Part shown: piece after piece, positions 33,132-44,758 of the stretch | Position numbering within the stretch: the first letter of the stretch is position 1 | How the letters are laid out: each line of letters begins with the position of its first letter | From: Terramyces sp. JEL0728 | Taxonomy: Eukaryota; Chytridiomycota; Chytridiomycetes; Rhizophydiales; Terramycetaceae | Assembly: GCA_027603945.1 (NCBI GenBank) | Contig: JADIIU010000038.1 | Coordinates: forward strand, 48,211-112,210 | Direction: 5' to 3' | Length of the DNA stretch: 64,000 nucleotides | Position numbers and translations under genes: made by a program | The notes under the pieces: generated by a model | Seen by the model: only the letters and a program-made list of their open reading frames with translations | Told to the model about the DNA's origin: nothing | Database searches by the model: none

Positions 33132-34065
33132 TTAAAGTGCACTATCAACAGATAGTCCTTTTAGCATGGATTTTGGAGGCATTTTATGTGGTTCAAATTT
33201 GACTATCCCAGAATCTATAGATAATCCTTTTGTAATGGGAACAAACTTTGAGTGATTTACAAGTGCAGGTTTTAGACTGTCAAATTTTACAATATCTGCA
33301 GTGTTATCTGGCTCGCCAAAGTAATATCTAGTACTTGCTGGCTCTTTAACATTCATTTCGACAATAGTGTCATCCTTCCCCAAGTGATTGATGTAGCGTG
33401 CAGCTTCAATCTCATCCATTTGTTTTTTTCTACTTTCCAGATGAGATTCAGATATTACACATACTTCAAGCTCGTCACTATTCGGCAGTAAGAATAGAAA
33501 TATTAGATGCACAGCTCCTCTAGTGTTGAAAATTGTATCGATGAATGGTAATGGAGGGCTATTCGTGATGAATAAAATATTGCTGCAGAGTAAACAAACA
33601 AGGGGTATAAGCATAGCCAAATTAAGTAATAATCCAGTGGTTGCTTGCTTGTGACTGGCAAATAGAAATAAAATGAATGATGCCGCTATAATGCAAATGG
33701 ACGCAGCTGCAATACCAAAATGTTGATGTTGGACAAAGAGCACTGGGAAAAGCACTGAAATGACAACCACAAAGTTCTTTACAGTTTGGTCCAGTTTGGT
33801 AACGAAAATGTTCACGCACTGATTGACAAATACATTTACTATATACAACCCGCTGAAATAATTTGTTGCGGAGAAAGATGGTCTCGCTTGTAATATAATT
33901 ACCGATACTACTTGTAAGTTGAGTGTTACCTGAAGATACAATGTCCAAGAAAATCAAAAACTGGAATAAAAAAATATGCTTTTGGTTCAAGCATTTGCAA
34001 ACATTTCCTGCCCACAGTGAAGATATTAGCCCTATTATGCCTACGATCAAGTTCGCAATGTCCAT
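33132..34065 (-). CDS. Putative 7TM receptor, family B (B1)
   Basis: Predicted 304 residues. Seven hydrophobic segments spread over residues 1-195, then a ~110-residue cytoplasmic tail. The last helix carries TRGAVHLIFLFL, the R/K-G-h-h-H pattern shared with four other genes in this window (B2-B5). The tail contains two copies of a KGLS(I/V)DS motif (near residues 270 and the C-terminus). Resemblance to cAMP-receptor/secretin-like GPCRs of Dictyostelium and fungi is general only; the ligand is unknown. One intron, 33911-33929. Confidence 0.65.
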
Positions 34066-34611
34066 AAACTTTTGAAATCCAAGTGTTGCTTTTAAGAATT
34101 TTTGTTAAGTTTCATATCCCAAAGGAACTCTGTCACCCTTTGTCAATTGGCCGCAGGAACACATACAAAGGACAGTCTGATTAGTCGAGCCTGTGACTTG
34201 AGATTCGATTCGCGAGTATCCGTGGTGAATGGCTTGTCCTGACAATAAGTGGCAGACATTCTTGCTGATGGATTTGCATTGCATTCCTTTGTGTCGATAG
34301 AGCATTTTCTGTGCCAAGACAGGTAGGGTGAATCACTAGCAGAGTATGAGAGCGTATCTGCGCTTCCATGCCATAGAAGTGTTTCCTTGAAGCATTTCAA
34401 ACCGCCTTACACGATCTAACTTTGGGACAATATTAGGAGCTTGTTCCCAAACATTCTGGTTTGGAAATTCAATCCGAGTTACCCTTCATAACAAGCGCGG
34501 TAATAAAAGAACACACGTTAGAGATTTGCATGATAATTCAGCCGTTCCACAGTTCATTAAGGCTTTCGTTCTTTTGCCCAGCGGAATGCAGTGACGTGTT
34601 CTACTTTTCAA
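34066..34611. promoter_or_regulatory. Intergenic region before receptor array
   Basis: 546 bp between B1 and A1 (divergent). Open frames on the minus strand here overlap each other in several frames and show no protein-like composition. I call no gene and see no tRNA-like fold. Confidence 0.4.
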
Positions 34612-35525
34612 ATGCCAAATCTCTATGGATTAGCTGCTGCTACATTGAGCCCAATATTATGTACGCTATTATTGCTATACGGAACATTTGTCGGAATGAA
34701 TTTCATTATACTCATCTACAGCTGGGGAATCCGAAGAATACTTCCGCGAGATTTCCTGATATTTGGATTGGTAACAACAACATGCGTCCTAATTGGCGTA
34801 TCGGTAGTAACGTATTTTGTAATGACCATTAATTATGACTGCACGATGGGACGAAAACTCTCGTACAGTTTCTACTACGTTGGATTCCTCACATATGATT
34901 TTTATCAAATCAGAGAAGTAATTAGAAAAACGAAACCAAGCATATACGAACGGATATTCCTTTACTTCTTATTTGTTTTGCGAATAGCTTCTCTGATTTA
35001 CAACTTATATTATATTACAGGTATAATCGCGGCTCCAACCACCACAGGAAACTTTATCGGAGCAGGACCATGCAAAACACTGGCAACTGAAGCCATGGTA
35101 CACCAGGAGCATATTTATATTATATTTTTCGAATGCGTAATCATCGCAAAAGTATTCCATTACGCATATTCACTGGACAAATCCAAAAACTGGAAAAAGT
35201 TCTACAAGATAGTCGATTTCGAAATGATTACATTCATAATCTACTTGCTATGCGAAATTATCTATATGGCATTCTACTTGACGTTTTCACCAACAGACGT
35301 TTCATATTTCAATGTGTTTTACAATCAGGCAAGTGTTCTTAATTCTAGATTTCTGTCTTTTTGTTTATGGCGAATGCAACCAACTTTTCTGACCAGAAGA
35401 TTGGGAAAGCTGCTGAGCTGGAGGCCAAAGCTGCTGATCCAGCACCAAAAAGCATCAACTCCATGCTGTTTAGAAAAAGCAGTTCAAGGAAAAAGTCGTC
35501 TAAAGCTACAGCCAAGGCAGAGTAG
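34612..35525 (+). CDS. Putative 7TM receptor, family A (A1)
   Basis: First of five head-to-tail paralogues. Predicted 297 residues: extracellular start PNLYGLAAATL, seven hydrophobic helices, and conserved landmarks TINYDC just before helix 3, DFYQI after helix 3, IGAGPCKT in the loop between helices 4 and 5, EHIYIIFFE in helix 5, DFEMITFI in helix 6 and VFYNQ at the start of helix 7. A Cys at the top of helix 3 and one in loop 4-5 is the classic GPCR disulfide layout. The tail is Ser/Lys-rich (RKSSSRKKSSK). The single intron 35329-35348 (GCAAGTGTTCTTAATTCTAG) begins with GC. The family is not one I recognise. Confidence 0.72.
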
Positions 35526-35584
35526 ACTTGGCAAGATTTACGCTTGTATCAGAATAAAGTCTTGCTTTTCTTTATCTTTGCGTG

Positions 35585-36480
35585 ATGTCACAATTGTATG
35601 GGTTAGCTGCTGCAACGCTAAACCCTGATTTATGTATATTATTGTTGCTGTATGGAATATTTCTTGGCGTGGATTTTGTGAATTTGATTTATAGCATTGG
35701 AATCAGACGTATTTTACCGACAGAGTTCATAGTTTATGGATTGGTTACGACGGGCTGTCTGTTTCTTGGATTGATAGTATTTTGTTACTTTTTAATGACC
35801 TTAAATTATGATTGCGCACTAGGAAGTAAATTCGCCTATGCGTTTATATATATCGGATTTCTAGTATACAACTACTACCAAACAAAGGAAATTATTCGCA
35901 GGACAAATTCAACTAAATATGAAAAATGGGGATTTTATGTTTTGCTGGCTGGCAGATTCATTTCGCTAGTTTACAATTTGTGTTTTGTTTCAGGGATAAT
36001 CTCCAATCCCGCGACTACTGGCAGTTTCGTTGGAGCTGGCCCATGTAAAACGTTAATGACTGGCGCAATGGTACAGCAAGAGCATTTATATGTCATATTT
36101 ATGGAATTGATTATGCTTGGAAAGACCTTTTACTGTGCGCATTGTACCAGAGTCCAGAAGGATTGGAAACGCTTCTTCCTCATAGTAGATAATGAAATAT
36201 TCACATTCGTGGCATACCTGGTTTGCGAAGTAGTGTACATGGTATTCTTTTTGGCATCCCCTGCAGCATACCTCTCGTATTTCAACGTTTTCTATTCCCA
36301 GGTAGATTCTGTTTGATTTAGTTTACGGTAATACTCTTCATGGTGAACGCAACCAATTTCTCAAAGAATAATGCATTGAAAACGTCCGAAGCACCCACCA
36401 AGTCTGATCAAAAGACTTCAAAGAATAGCGGTCTTTCGTCAATACTGAAAATGAAGTCACGCCAGCCAGTTACGAGATGA
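35585..36480 (+). CDS. Putative 7TM receptor, family A (A2)
   Basis: Predicted 291 residues, starting 59 bp after A1. It keeps SQLYGLAAATLNPDLC, TLNYDC, VGAGPCKT, EHLYVIF and FYSQ, but helix 3 ends YNYYQTKEII instead of DFYQI, making it the most divergent along with A1. The tail is short and basic with ILKMKSRQ. The single intron 36302-36321 is at the same codon as in the other four members, showing descent by duplication. Confidence 0.72.
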
Positions 36481-36583
36481 AACTCGGTAAATAAAGATTT
36501 GTATTGCCTTTTATACATGCTACAGGAATAAATTTAATATTGTGAAACTTTGAACCCAATCTCATTACGCGTTTTTTCCTTTA

Positions 36584-37488
36584 ATGAGCAGTTTATACGG
36601 TTTAGCTCCCGCAACACTAGACCCATCTTTATGCGTATTACTGTTCTTATACGGGATATTCTTTGGAGCGGATTTTTTCATATTTTGCTACTCGTTTGGA
36701 ATACGAAAGATTTTACCTTTCAGCTTTCTCGTATGCGGATTGATAACTTCATTCACAATATTCATATCTCTTGGAATAGCAATCTACTTTTTAATGACAA
36801 TTAACTATGATTGTGTAATGGGAAGGAAACTTTTGTATGCATTCAATTACATTGGATATTTATCGTACGATTTTTATCAGATCAAGAAGATAATAGATCG
36901 CACGAGGCCTTCTACTTATGAGGTGTGGGGATTTTGGACGCTGTACGTAGGAAGAGTAGCCACAATATGTTATAATATGTATTTTATGAGCGGGATTGTT
37001 GCGGCTCCACTTGCTTCAGGACCGTTTATTGGCGCAGGACCATGCAAAACAAAAGTAACTTCGACAATGGTTTATCAAGAACATATATACAACATAATAA
37101 TGGAGTCGTTGATGATTGCCAAAGTATTTCAATTTGCTCTCAGTTTAAATACAAAGAAAGCCAGTTGGAACAAGATTATGCGATATGTTTTTGACTTTGA
37201 AATATTCTCATTTATATACTACTTATGCTGTGAGCTGCTTTACATGATCTTTTACCAACTGCTGCCGCCAGCTCAAGTATCGTTCGTCAATGTCTTTTAC
37301 AATCAAGTAATTGCGAATTAATCTAGGTCTATGTGTTTCTTTTCTTGGCAAATGCAACTCACTTTTCTCAGGATAGAATCAAAAAAGCAACTAAATTAGG
37401 GCTGAAGGTAGACAAGAGACATTATGGCGAAAAGGAAAAGGAATCTGAAAAGAGCACTGAAATACTAAAGAAAAAGGCTGCACAGTAA
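36584..37488 (+). CDS. Putative 7TM receptor, family A (A3)
   Basis: Predicted 294 residues. SSLYGLAPATLDPSLC at the N-terminus is nearly identical to A4, as are TINYDCVMGRKLLYA, YDFYQI, GAGPCKTKVTSTMVYQEH and ASWNKI, so A3 and A4 are a recent pair. The tail has Lys/Glu-rich repeats (KEKESEKSTEILKKK). Intron 37306-37325 is in the shared position. TACGCGTT lies at 36566-36573, 10 bp before the start codon. Confidence 0.75.
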
Positions 37489-37623
37489 CCCTTGAGAAAG
37501 CATTGTATGTTAATAAATCTTCATGAAACTGCTCATTATTCAGTAGAATATTCCATTTAACCCAAAGGCGATTAATAGCGCAAATTTGTGTACTTTTCGC
37601 ATTCCAATATACGCGTTTTTTAC

Positions 37624-38528
37624 ATGAGCAATCTATACGGTCTCGCACCAGCAACACTCGACCCATCCTTGTGCGTGCTATTACTCATGTACGGAATGTT
37701 TTTCGGAATTAATCTCGCAGTTGGATTATTTTCACTGGGAATATACAGGACACTGCCACCAAACTTTCTAATATGCGGTTTAATAACAATTTTCACTCAA
37801 CTAATAGTCCGAGGAATAGCAATCTACTTTCTTGTTACAATTAATTATGATTGTGTGATGGGAAGGAAGCTGATGTACGCTGTGAATTATATTGGATTTC
37901 TTTCATATGATTATTATCAAATTACGAAAATCATTGAACGAACAAGGCCCAGCAAATTTGAAAAAAGTTGTTTTGGGCTACTATTTATTGGGAGAACAGC
38001 TACTCTCATTTATTGCGTGTATTTTATGAGCGGAATCATAGTCAACCCATTGGCCACTGGACCTTTTAGAGGAGCAGGACCGTGTAATTCAAAAGTGACT
38101 GCAACAATGGTTTACGTGGAACACATGTATAATATCATAATGGAATCAATTATGATACTAAAAGTCATCCAATTCGCGTTCAGCTTGAATTCAAAGAAAA
38201 CTTCATGGCGAAAGATAATCCTGTACGTATTTGACTTTGAAATGTTTACATTTATCTACTACCTTTTTTTCGAAATAGCATACATGATCATTTACAAGCA
38301 GATGCCTTCGTCCCAGGTTTCGTTTGTAAATGCTGTTTACAATCAGGTACTTGGGTCGTAATCTAGGTTTATGTGTTTCTATTTCTAGCCAACGCTACTC
38401 ATTTCTCTCAGGATAAATTTGCGAAAGCAATCAAGCTGGGGTTGAAAGTTGACCGGAAAACTATACCTGAGAAAGGAAGAACCACAGATAAATCCATCGA
38501 AGTTGTCAAGAAAACAGTGCTGAATTGA
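37624..38528 (+). CDS. Putative 7TM receptor, family A (A4)
   Basis: Predicted 294 residues. Landmark Cys are residue 77 (TINYDC) and residue 154 (GAGPC). Compared with A3 it has RGAGPCNS in loop 4-5, a place where ligand specificity often varies, and an unpaired Cys pair in helix 4. Intron 38347-38366. TACGCGTT lies at 37610-37617, six bases before the start. The downstream gap to A5 holds an 11-bp inverted repeat. Confidence 0.75.
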
Positions 38529-38555
38529 ACTAATGACTATGTTTCCAATAAAGAG

Positions 38556-38624
38556 AATATACCAGGCGGAGCACCTAATGCCAAGTTTTGCGACCACGCA
38601 TCCTTCTAGAGTTCCTGGTATATT
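38556..38624. repeat. 11-bp inverted repeat between A4 and A5
   Basis: AATATACCAGG (38556-38566) and CCTGGTATATT (38614-38624) are perfect reverse complements separated by 47 bp. It starts just after the A4 poly(A) signal. It may be a dyad site or the footprint of a lost small element. Confidence 0.5.
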
Positions 38625-38716
38625 GTTCTGGGCTTCATAGCTGTGGTAATGCACACATTCGTAATAGGCAATCGGCTTTTTTCACCATTCCCTGATAATA
38701 CGCGTTGCTCGACAGA

Positions 38717-39639
38717 ATGACAAACTCGTACGGCTTGGCATTCTCAACATTAAACCCATCGCTATGCATTCAATTACTGTTATACTCGATTTTCTTTGGT
38801 TGTGATTTTTTGATATTTGCTTTCACATATGGAATACGAAAATCTCTTCCAAGAAACTTTTTGATATGTGGATTAGTTACGGGGATTTCTCAACTAATTA
38901 CAAGGGTGTTTGTATTGTTTTTTATTATTACCGTCAGCTACGATTGCGTTCTAGGCAGGAAATTGATTTACTTGTTGAATTATATTTCGTTCTTGGCGTA
39001 CGATTACTACCAGATCCAAAGAATTATTGAACGCACAAGACCTACTAGATATGAAATCTGGGGATTTTGGTTGCTATTCCTTGGAAGGGTCGGGACTTTA
39101 ATTTACTGTCTGTATTTCATCAGTGGAGAAGTTACAAGCCCAATGACTTCTGGGCCATATATTGGTGCCGGACCATGCGCAACCAAATCTACAAGCACAA
39201 TGGTATACGTCGAGCATCTGTACAACATTGGGATGGAAGCTGTGATGATTGGCAAAGTATTCCAATTCGCATTTTCTCTAAACGCTAAAAAATCAAACTG
39301 GACCAAGATTGTCAAGTACGTATTTGATTTTGAAATCTACTCGTTCATCTACTACTTGCTTTGCGAAATCGCGTACATGGTCGTTTACAAAACACTGGCT
39401 TCATCCCAGGTGTCGTTGGTGAACACGTTTTATAATCAAGTACTATGGATTAATGCTAGATTTATGTGTTTCTCTTTCTGGCGAATGCAACTCATTTCAC
39501 TGGGGATAAAATCGAAAAGGCCGCCAAGCTGGGACTGAAAGTGGACGAGTATAGAAAGGAAAAGGCGCAATCTACTAATACTTCTGATAAGAGCGCCGAT
39601 GTCGTGAAGAGTCGAAAACCCCATAGCCGCTCAAAATAA
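38717..39639 (+). CDS. Putative 7TM receptor, family A (A5)
   Basis: Predicted 300 residues, last of the array, 188 bp after A4 (spacers grow along the array: 59, 103, 135, 188 bp). It keeps NSYGLAFSTLNPSLC, SYDCVLGRKLIY, YDYYQIQRIIERT, IGAGPCATK and SSQVSLVNTFYNQ. The tail is longer and Ser/Lys-rich, ending SRKPHSRSK. Intron 39440-39459 in the family position. TACGCGTT lies at 38699-38706. Confidence 0.74.
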
Positions 39640-39751
39640 ATGTAAACGTATTTCTATCGTAGTCTGTGTAATAGGGATCCTGCAGCCGGCACTATTTCAC
39701 AATCAGTCTTGCAATATACCAAACTTCAAATTAAATTTGATTTTCCAAAAA

Positions 39752-40684
39752 ATGACCACACAGGAAAATCTTGAAATCGCATTGCGGTCTGTAGTTACTT
39801 CCAGGGAAGCAGGAATATTGATTGGAAAGGGAGGACAGTCAGTTTCGAATATCAGAGAAGAAACAGATGTGAAAATCGGTGTCAATAAGATGATTCCTGG
39901 TGTAAACGAGCGTATTGTAACAGTTAACGGAAAGCTGGAAAACGTCGCTACAGTATCTGATACTAACCCTAGGCGTACGGTCTAATACATAAACTTCTTG
40001 TTGAAAACAGCAGGGAAGGATCTATCATTACAAGATTACTTGTGGCTCATCAACTCGCTGGTTCAATTATTGGGAAAGGAGGAATTAAAATTAAGCAAGC
40101 CCAAGAAGTTTCCGGTAAAAATTATTAATACAGACGCCAAAATTGTAATTTCTAAGGATATGCTGCCGCAATCAACCGAACGCGTGGTTGAAATTGTTGG
40201 CACAAACGAAGCTGTGAAAACTGCCATTATTGAAATTGGAAAAAACATGGTTGAGGATTTAGAAAGTGCACAAGGTGTGATTTTGTATGATACACAGCAC
40301 GCCAAGAGAGCCAACGGGTCAAACTTGGCCTTCTCTTACACATCATCGTTGCACCACCCTGTTAAAGCGGATTCAAAAAAGAAAAAAGTTACTGCAAAAA
40401 CTGAAAAGAAGGAGGAAGATCCTGATGCAAAAACTGAAACCATTTCAGTTGCTGCTGAACTGGTAGGGAGTATTATTGGTCCTGGCGGCGCAGTAATTAA
40501 CGATATCAGAGCTACTACTGGTGCAAAGATTCACATTGCAGCCTTGGAAAAGAACAAGATCACTAGGAACGTAATCATTACCGGGGCTCCTGCTGTGATC
40601 GAAAGTGCTTTGAAACTAATAAATCAACACTTGGACGAAGAAAAGAAGAAGAGCGAAGAAAAGGCAGAGGAAATAGCAGAATAA
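39752..40684 (+). CDS. Triple KH-domain RNA-binding protein
   Basis: Predicted 297 residues with three KH domains whose GxxG loops are IGKGGQ (~25), IGKGGI (~103) and IGPGGA (~225). The second and third are separated by a Lys-rich linker. The layout is that of the PCBP/hnRNP-K, Rnc1 and Pbp2 group, which bind C-rich or U-rich single-stranded RNA and control mRNA stability. Introns 39953-39972 and 40115-40133. The stop TAA lies inside an AATAAA hexamer. Confidence 0.9.
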
Positions 40685-40786
40685 AGAATTGCACATTTGA
40701 AACATTCCAATTTTGTTACATGGTTGGATCGGGGCCTACAAAAGGCATTTTTGTGGCAGCCTTTACTTTCCGTAGCTTGTTTGAAA

Positions 40787-41946
40787 ATGTCCAACATTGA
40801 ATGGCTGTTGACAGTAATCCCCCAGCGGTACTATATCATATTCGGGTTCCAGCTGCTAGGCGTAATTGGTTCCGTGGTGTTCCTAAGAGTACAATGACCT
40901 AACTGTAGACCAGAAAGCAATACTATATTAGAAATACGTTCTTTGGCCAATTAGTGAAATACATGGTGATTTTTGATTTTATGAATATTAGTAACTGAAT
41001 CGCTAACCCAGTTTCGACTTTGACGCTGTGGCCCTTGGTAGTGTACAATAACCTTACAACGGAAAAAGTAATGGAGCCATTTATAAATCCGATAGTGGTG
41101 GATATGCTGAATGCGGTGTTTGGGAATATTGAAGAATTCTTTCAGCAATCGTCGTTATTGCTCTCATTTGGGATTTCCGCAATTACGTACTATATTGTAT
41201 GTTTAGGAGGAAATACATTGAACATCAACATGAAGAGCATTTTTATCGCCATTTTCTTGACCAGCTTCCTTTATGCTTTGGCACGTTTCATCTGTGAAAT
41301 GGAAGTGGTATTTAACAATGCCGAGTAAGATTTGTCTGACTTTAGCTCGCATGGATTCAATAATTACTTGGAATTTGCATGTGTCTGGGCATCGACAATT
41401 CCACTATCATTCTGCTACTTTGCTTCCTACTTGCAATTGCGCCATCAAATTAGTCAAAGAGTTCAATCAGGTTCAAGGGCACAGGAGGCGATCCACACTA
41501 TCATGATTAAATTGATTCAATCTCTCAATATTTCCAACGTCATTATTTGGACTCCGTTGATGGCGAATTCTTTCATGGAAATCTACAAGTATGGTCAACC
41601 GTATGCACTAGGCGGGACGCTTATGTTTATATTAAGAATTTCGGCTGGTGCGCGAGGGTTCATTCACTACATAGTCCTCTATGTATTATTTAAAGACACT
41701 CAAATCTATGACTTTGAGTACACACCACATGAAATTTCCCCAATATTGCAAGAAGTACAGGAGCAGCCAAGGTCGTTTGATGCTTCAGCATTATATGGGA
41801 GGAACCATGAAACTAGCCAAAGAAATTTTAGAGATGAGAATTCTGAACTGATTGGAAATAATCTGGGATTACTCTCTGAAAGTCGTCCAGCAATATCGTC
41901 GTCACTCTCCCTTGGAAATTCATTTACCTTAGGCGCCTCTCCATAA
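40787..41946 (+). CDS. Putative 7TM receptor, family B (B2)
   Basis: Predicted 365 residues: seven helices, intracellular loop 1 TRKQYYIRNTFFGQL, and helix 7 ARGFIHYIVLYVLFKD running straight into the cytoplasmic tail. Loop 1 (N/T-x-x-Y-x-I-x-x-T-x-F-G) and the R/K-G-h-h-H element in helix 7 link it to B3-B5. The overall pattern resembles Dictyostelium cAMP receptors. The tail of ~100 residues ends SLSLGNSFTLGASP, with Ser-rich repeats that could be phosphorylated. Introns 40889-40908, 40991-41011 and 41325-41345. Confidence 0.75.
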
Positions 41947-41974
41947 TAAATTTATAGTTAATATACCAAATATA

Positions 41975-42938
41975 CTAGTTTATTGCATTTATACTTGCGG
42001 CTTTTCTTCTCCAATGTTCAGCCTCTAGTGGATCTTTAATCAATCCAAGATTTGCATAGTAATCAGCTACTTTTTCGCATGCACCAATTACTTTGAAGGC
42101 TGCAGCAGAATGAAAGTATCGGAAAGCTTCCAAAGAGTTTTTTTCATTCTCAAATAGTAATCCGAGGTGATATAACGAGGTAGGGAAAGAAGCCTGCGAC
42201 CAAGCATTCATCAAATAAGCTTTTGCTTTAGTGGAATCTTTCTTTGTTCCAAATCCATGTAAAAAACACATTCCAAGGTAGTGTTGAGCTTCCGGCAGCG
42301 CTTTCTAAGTTAATTTGTATTACTGCTCTGAGAAACAACTGGAAAGCAGTAGCGTAATCGGCGCATTCAGCATAAAACAAATGTTGAGCTCGTAAATAAT
42401 AATCTCGCAGTTTCATCTCTTGATCAGGTATGGAATTTGAAGCAAAGACACTTTCTGTATACGCGGCAGCTTTGTCATTGATACTTTCAACTAATAGCCG
42501 TAGTTTGTCATCCTCTGAAGTTGTTGAGCCATCACTGTATTTGTCCATCTCTCCGCGTACTGATCGCCGGAGACTACCCTCAAAGTTGATTCCCAATTGT
42601 AGGGAGTTTGATGACATGATCAATTTAGACACCAGCTCTTCAATGTTCCGCTTGTTCTTTCTTGAATGCAAGATTTTTTTGATAATGTTTGGTGACAGGT
42701 AATCGTTGGCAAGTGTCCTTATTCCTAATATGACATGCAAGTGAAACTCTAAGCTCTTTTGAAAATGCTCTGTATCATAGTAATCGGGAAACTTTTCCAG
42801 GTTCAACTGCAACTTTGTGATTGGTATCACTTGCAAGTTGAGTATTTCAACTATTGGAGCCAGAATTTTACTGTGTGCAGCCAGTTCATTAATATTTAGT
42901 AGTATATTAGTAATGATTCTAGCGCTAGTTATCGCCAT
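41975..42938 (-). CDS. Sel1-repeat protein
   Basis: Predicted 314 residues. The N-terminal two thirds is helical without a recognised domain. The C-terminal third has Sel1/TPR-like repeats: EAQHYLGMCFLHGFGTKKDSTKAKAYLMNA, quoted in parts as YLGMCFLHGFG, SLYHLGLLFEN and VADYYANLGLIKD. Fungal relatives include Chs4/Skt5-type activators of chitin synthase, but this is not established here. Intron 42305-42323. Its stop is 28 bp from B2. An upstream exon is possible because the frame stays open before the ATG. Confidence 0.68.
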
Positions 42939-43404
42939 TGATTTTCTGAAAGAAATCTCTAGGGTTCAGTTTCTTTTTGCCGACAAACCGCAATGTTTGT
43001 CAATTCGTTGGCATTACTCTTGTTAATCCACAAAATCGCAATAGGATTTTTGATCATTTTCTTGCGAAATGATTTGGATGTGGTTTCAACTCCAAATTGA
43101 ACAACTCTGCTTTGCTTTTCGAGTTTGTTTTTCTCGGGATTCTCTTTGAATCATCTTTTAATTTTTAATTGCCGAAATTAGTTGACCAATTCCTTGATTG
43201 AATTTGCAACCCTGGCTGATGTTGCGAGAGAGCAGACCATCCGAATGAGTATATCAAGAGAAAAGGATGCGTTTTATTCTGGAATGCCCTCCAAACCCTG
43301 AGATAGACCCTGGCCAATATTAATCTATTGATTATTGCTGATCCAGAATTAATTTAACCAGATGTGCGTGCACAATTTTGACCAACAAAACCTAATCTCG
43401 AATC
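42939..43404. promoter_or_regulatory. Divergent intergenic region, possible small exon
   Basis: 466 bp between the Sel1 and aspartic-protease genes. On the minus strand a basic open stretch of ~65 codons near 42965-43150 (containing KKMIKNPIAILWINKSN) has no good start. It might be an unrecognised 5' exon of the Sel1 gene or chance. Nothing else is evident. Confidence 0.35.
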
Positions 43405-44670
<1,266 letters not shown>

Positions 44671-44758
44671 ATTGACTGGTAATAAAAAAAGTTTTAAAGT
44701 TTGATTTTTCCAACTGTAATTCTCCTTTTTCCCAACGCGTCGATACGACTAGTTTTAA

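Noticed and set aside
34180..34230. tRNA-like TTCGATTCGC sequence
   Set aside because: No acceptor stem, anticodon arm or matching A box could be found around it.
34105..34400. Three overlapping minus-strand frames in the 34.1-34.4 kb spacer
   Set aside because: All three frames are open at once, composition is not protein-like, and no intron consensus joins them.
42965..43150. Basic ~65-codon minus-strand stretch upstream of the Sel1 gene
   Set aside because: No start codon in a good position, and the joins tried to the Sel1 frame need introns of 26-36 nt, outside the observed range.
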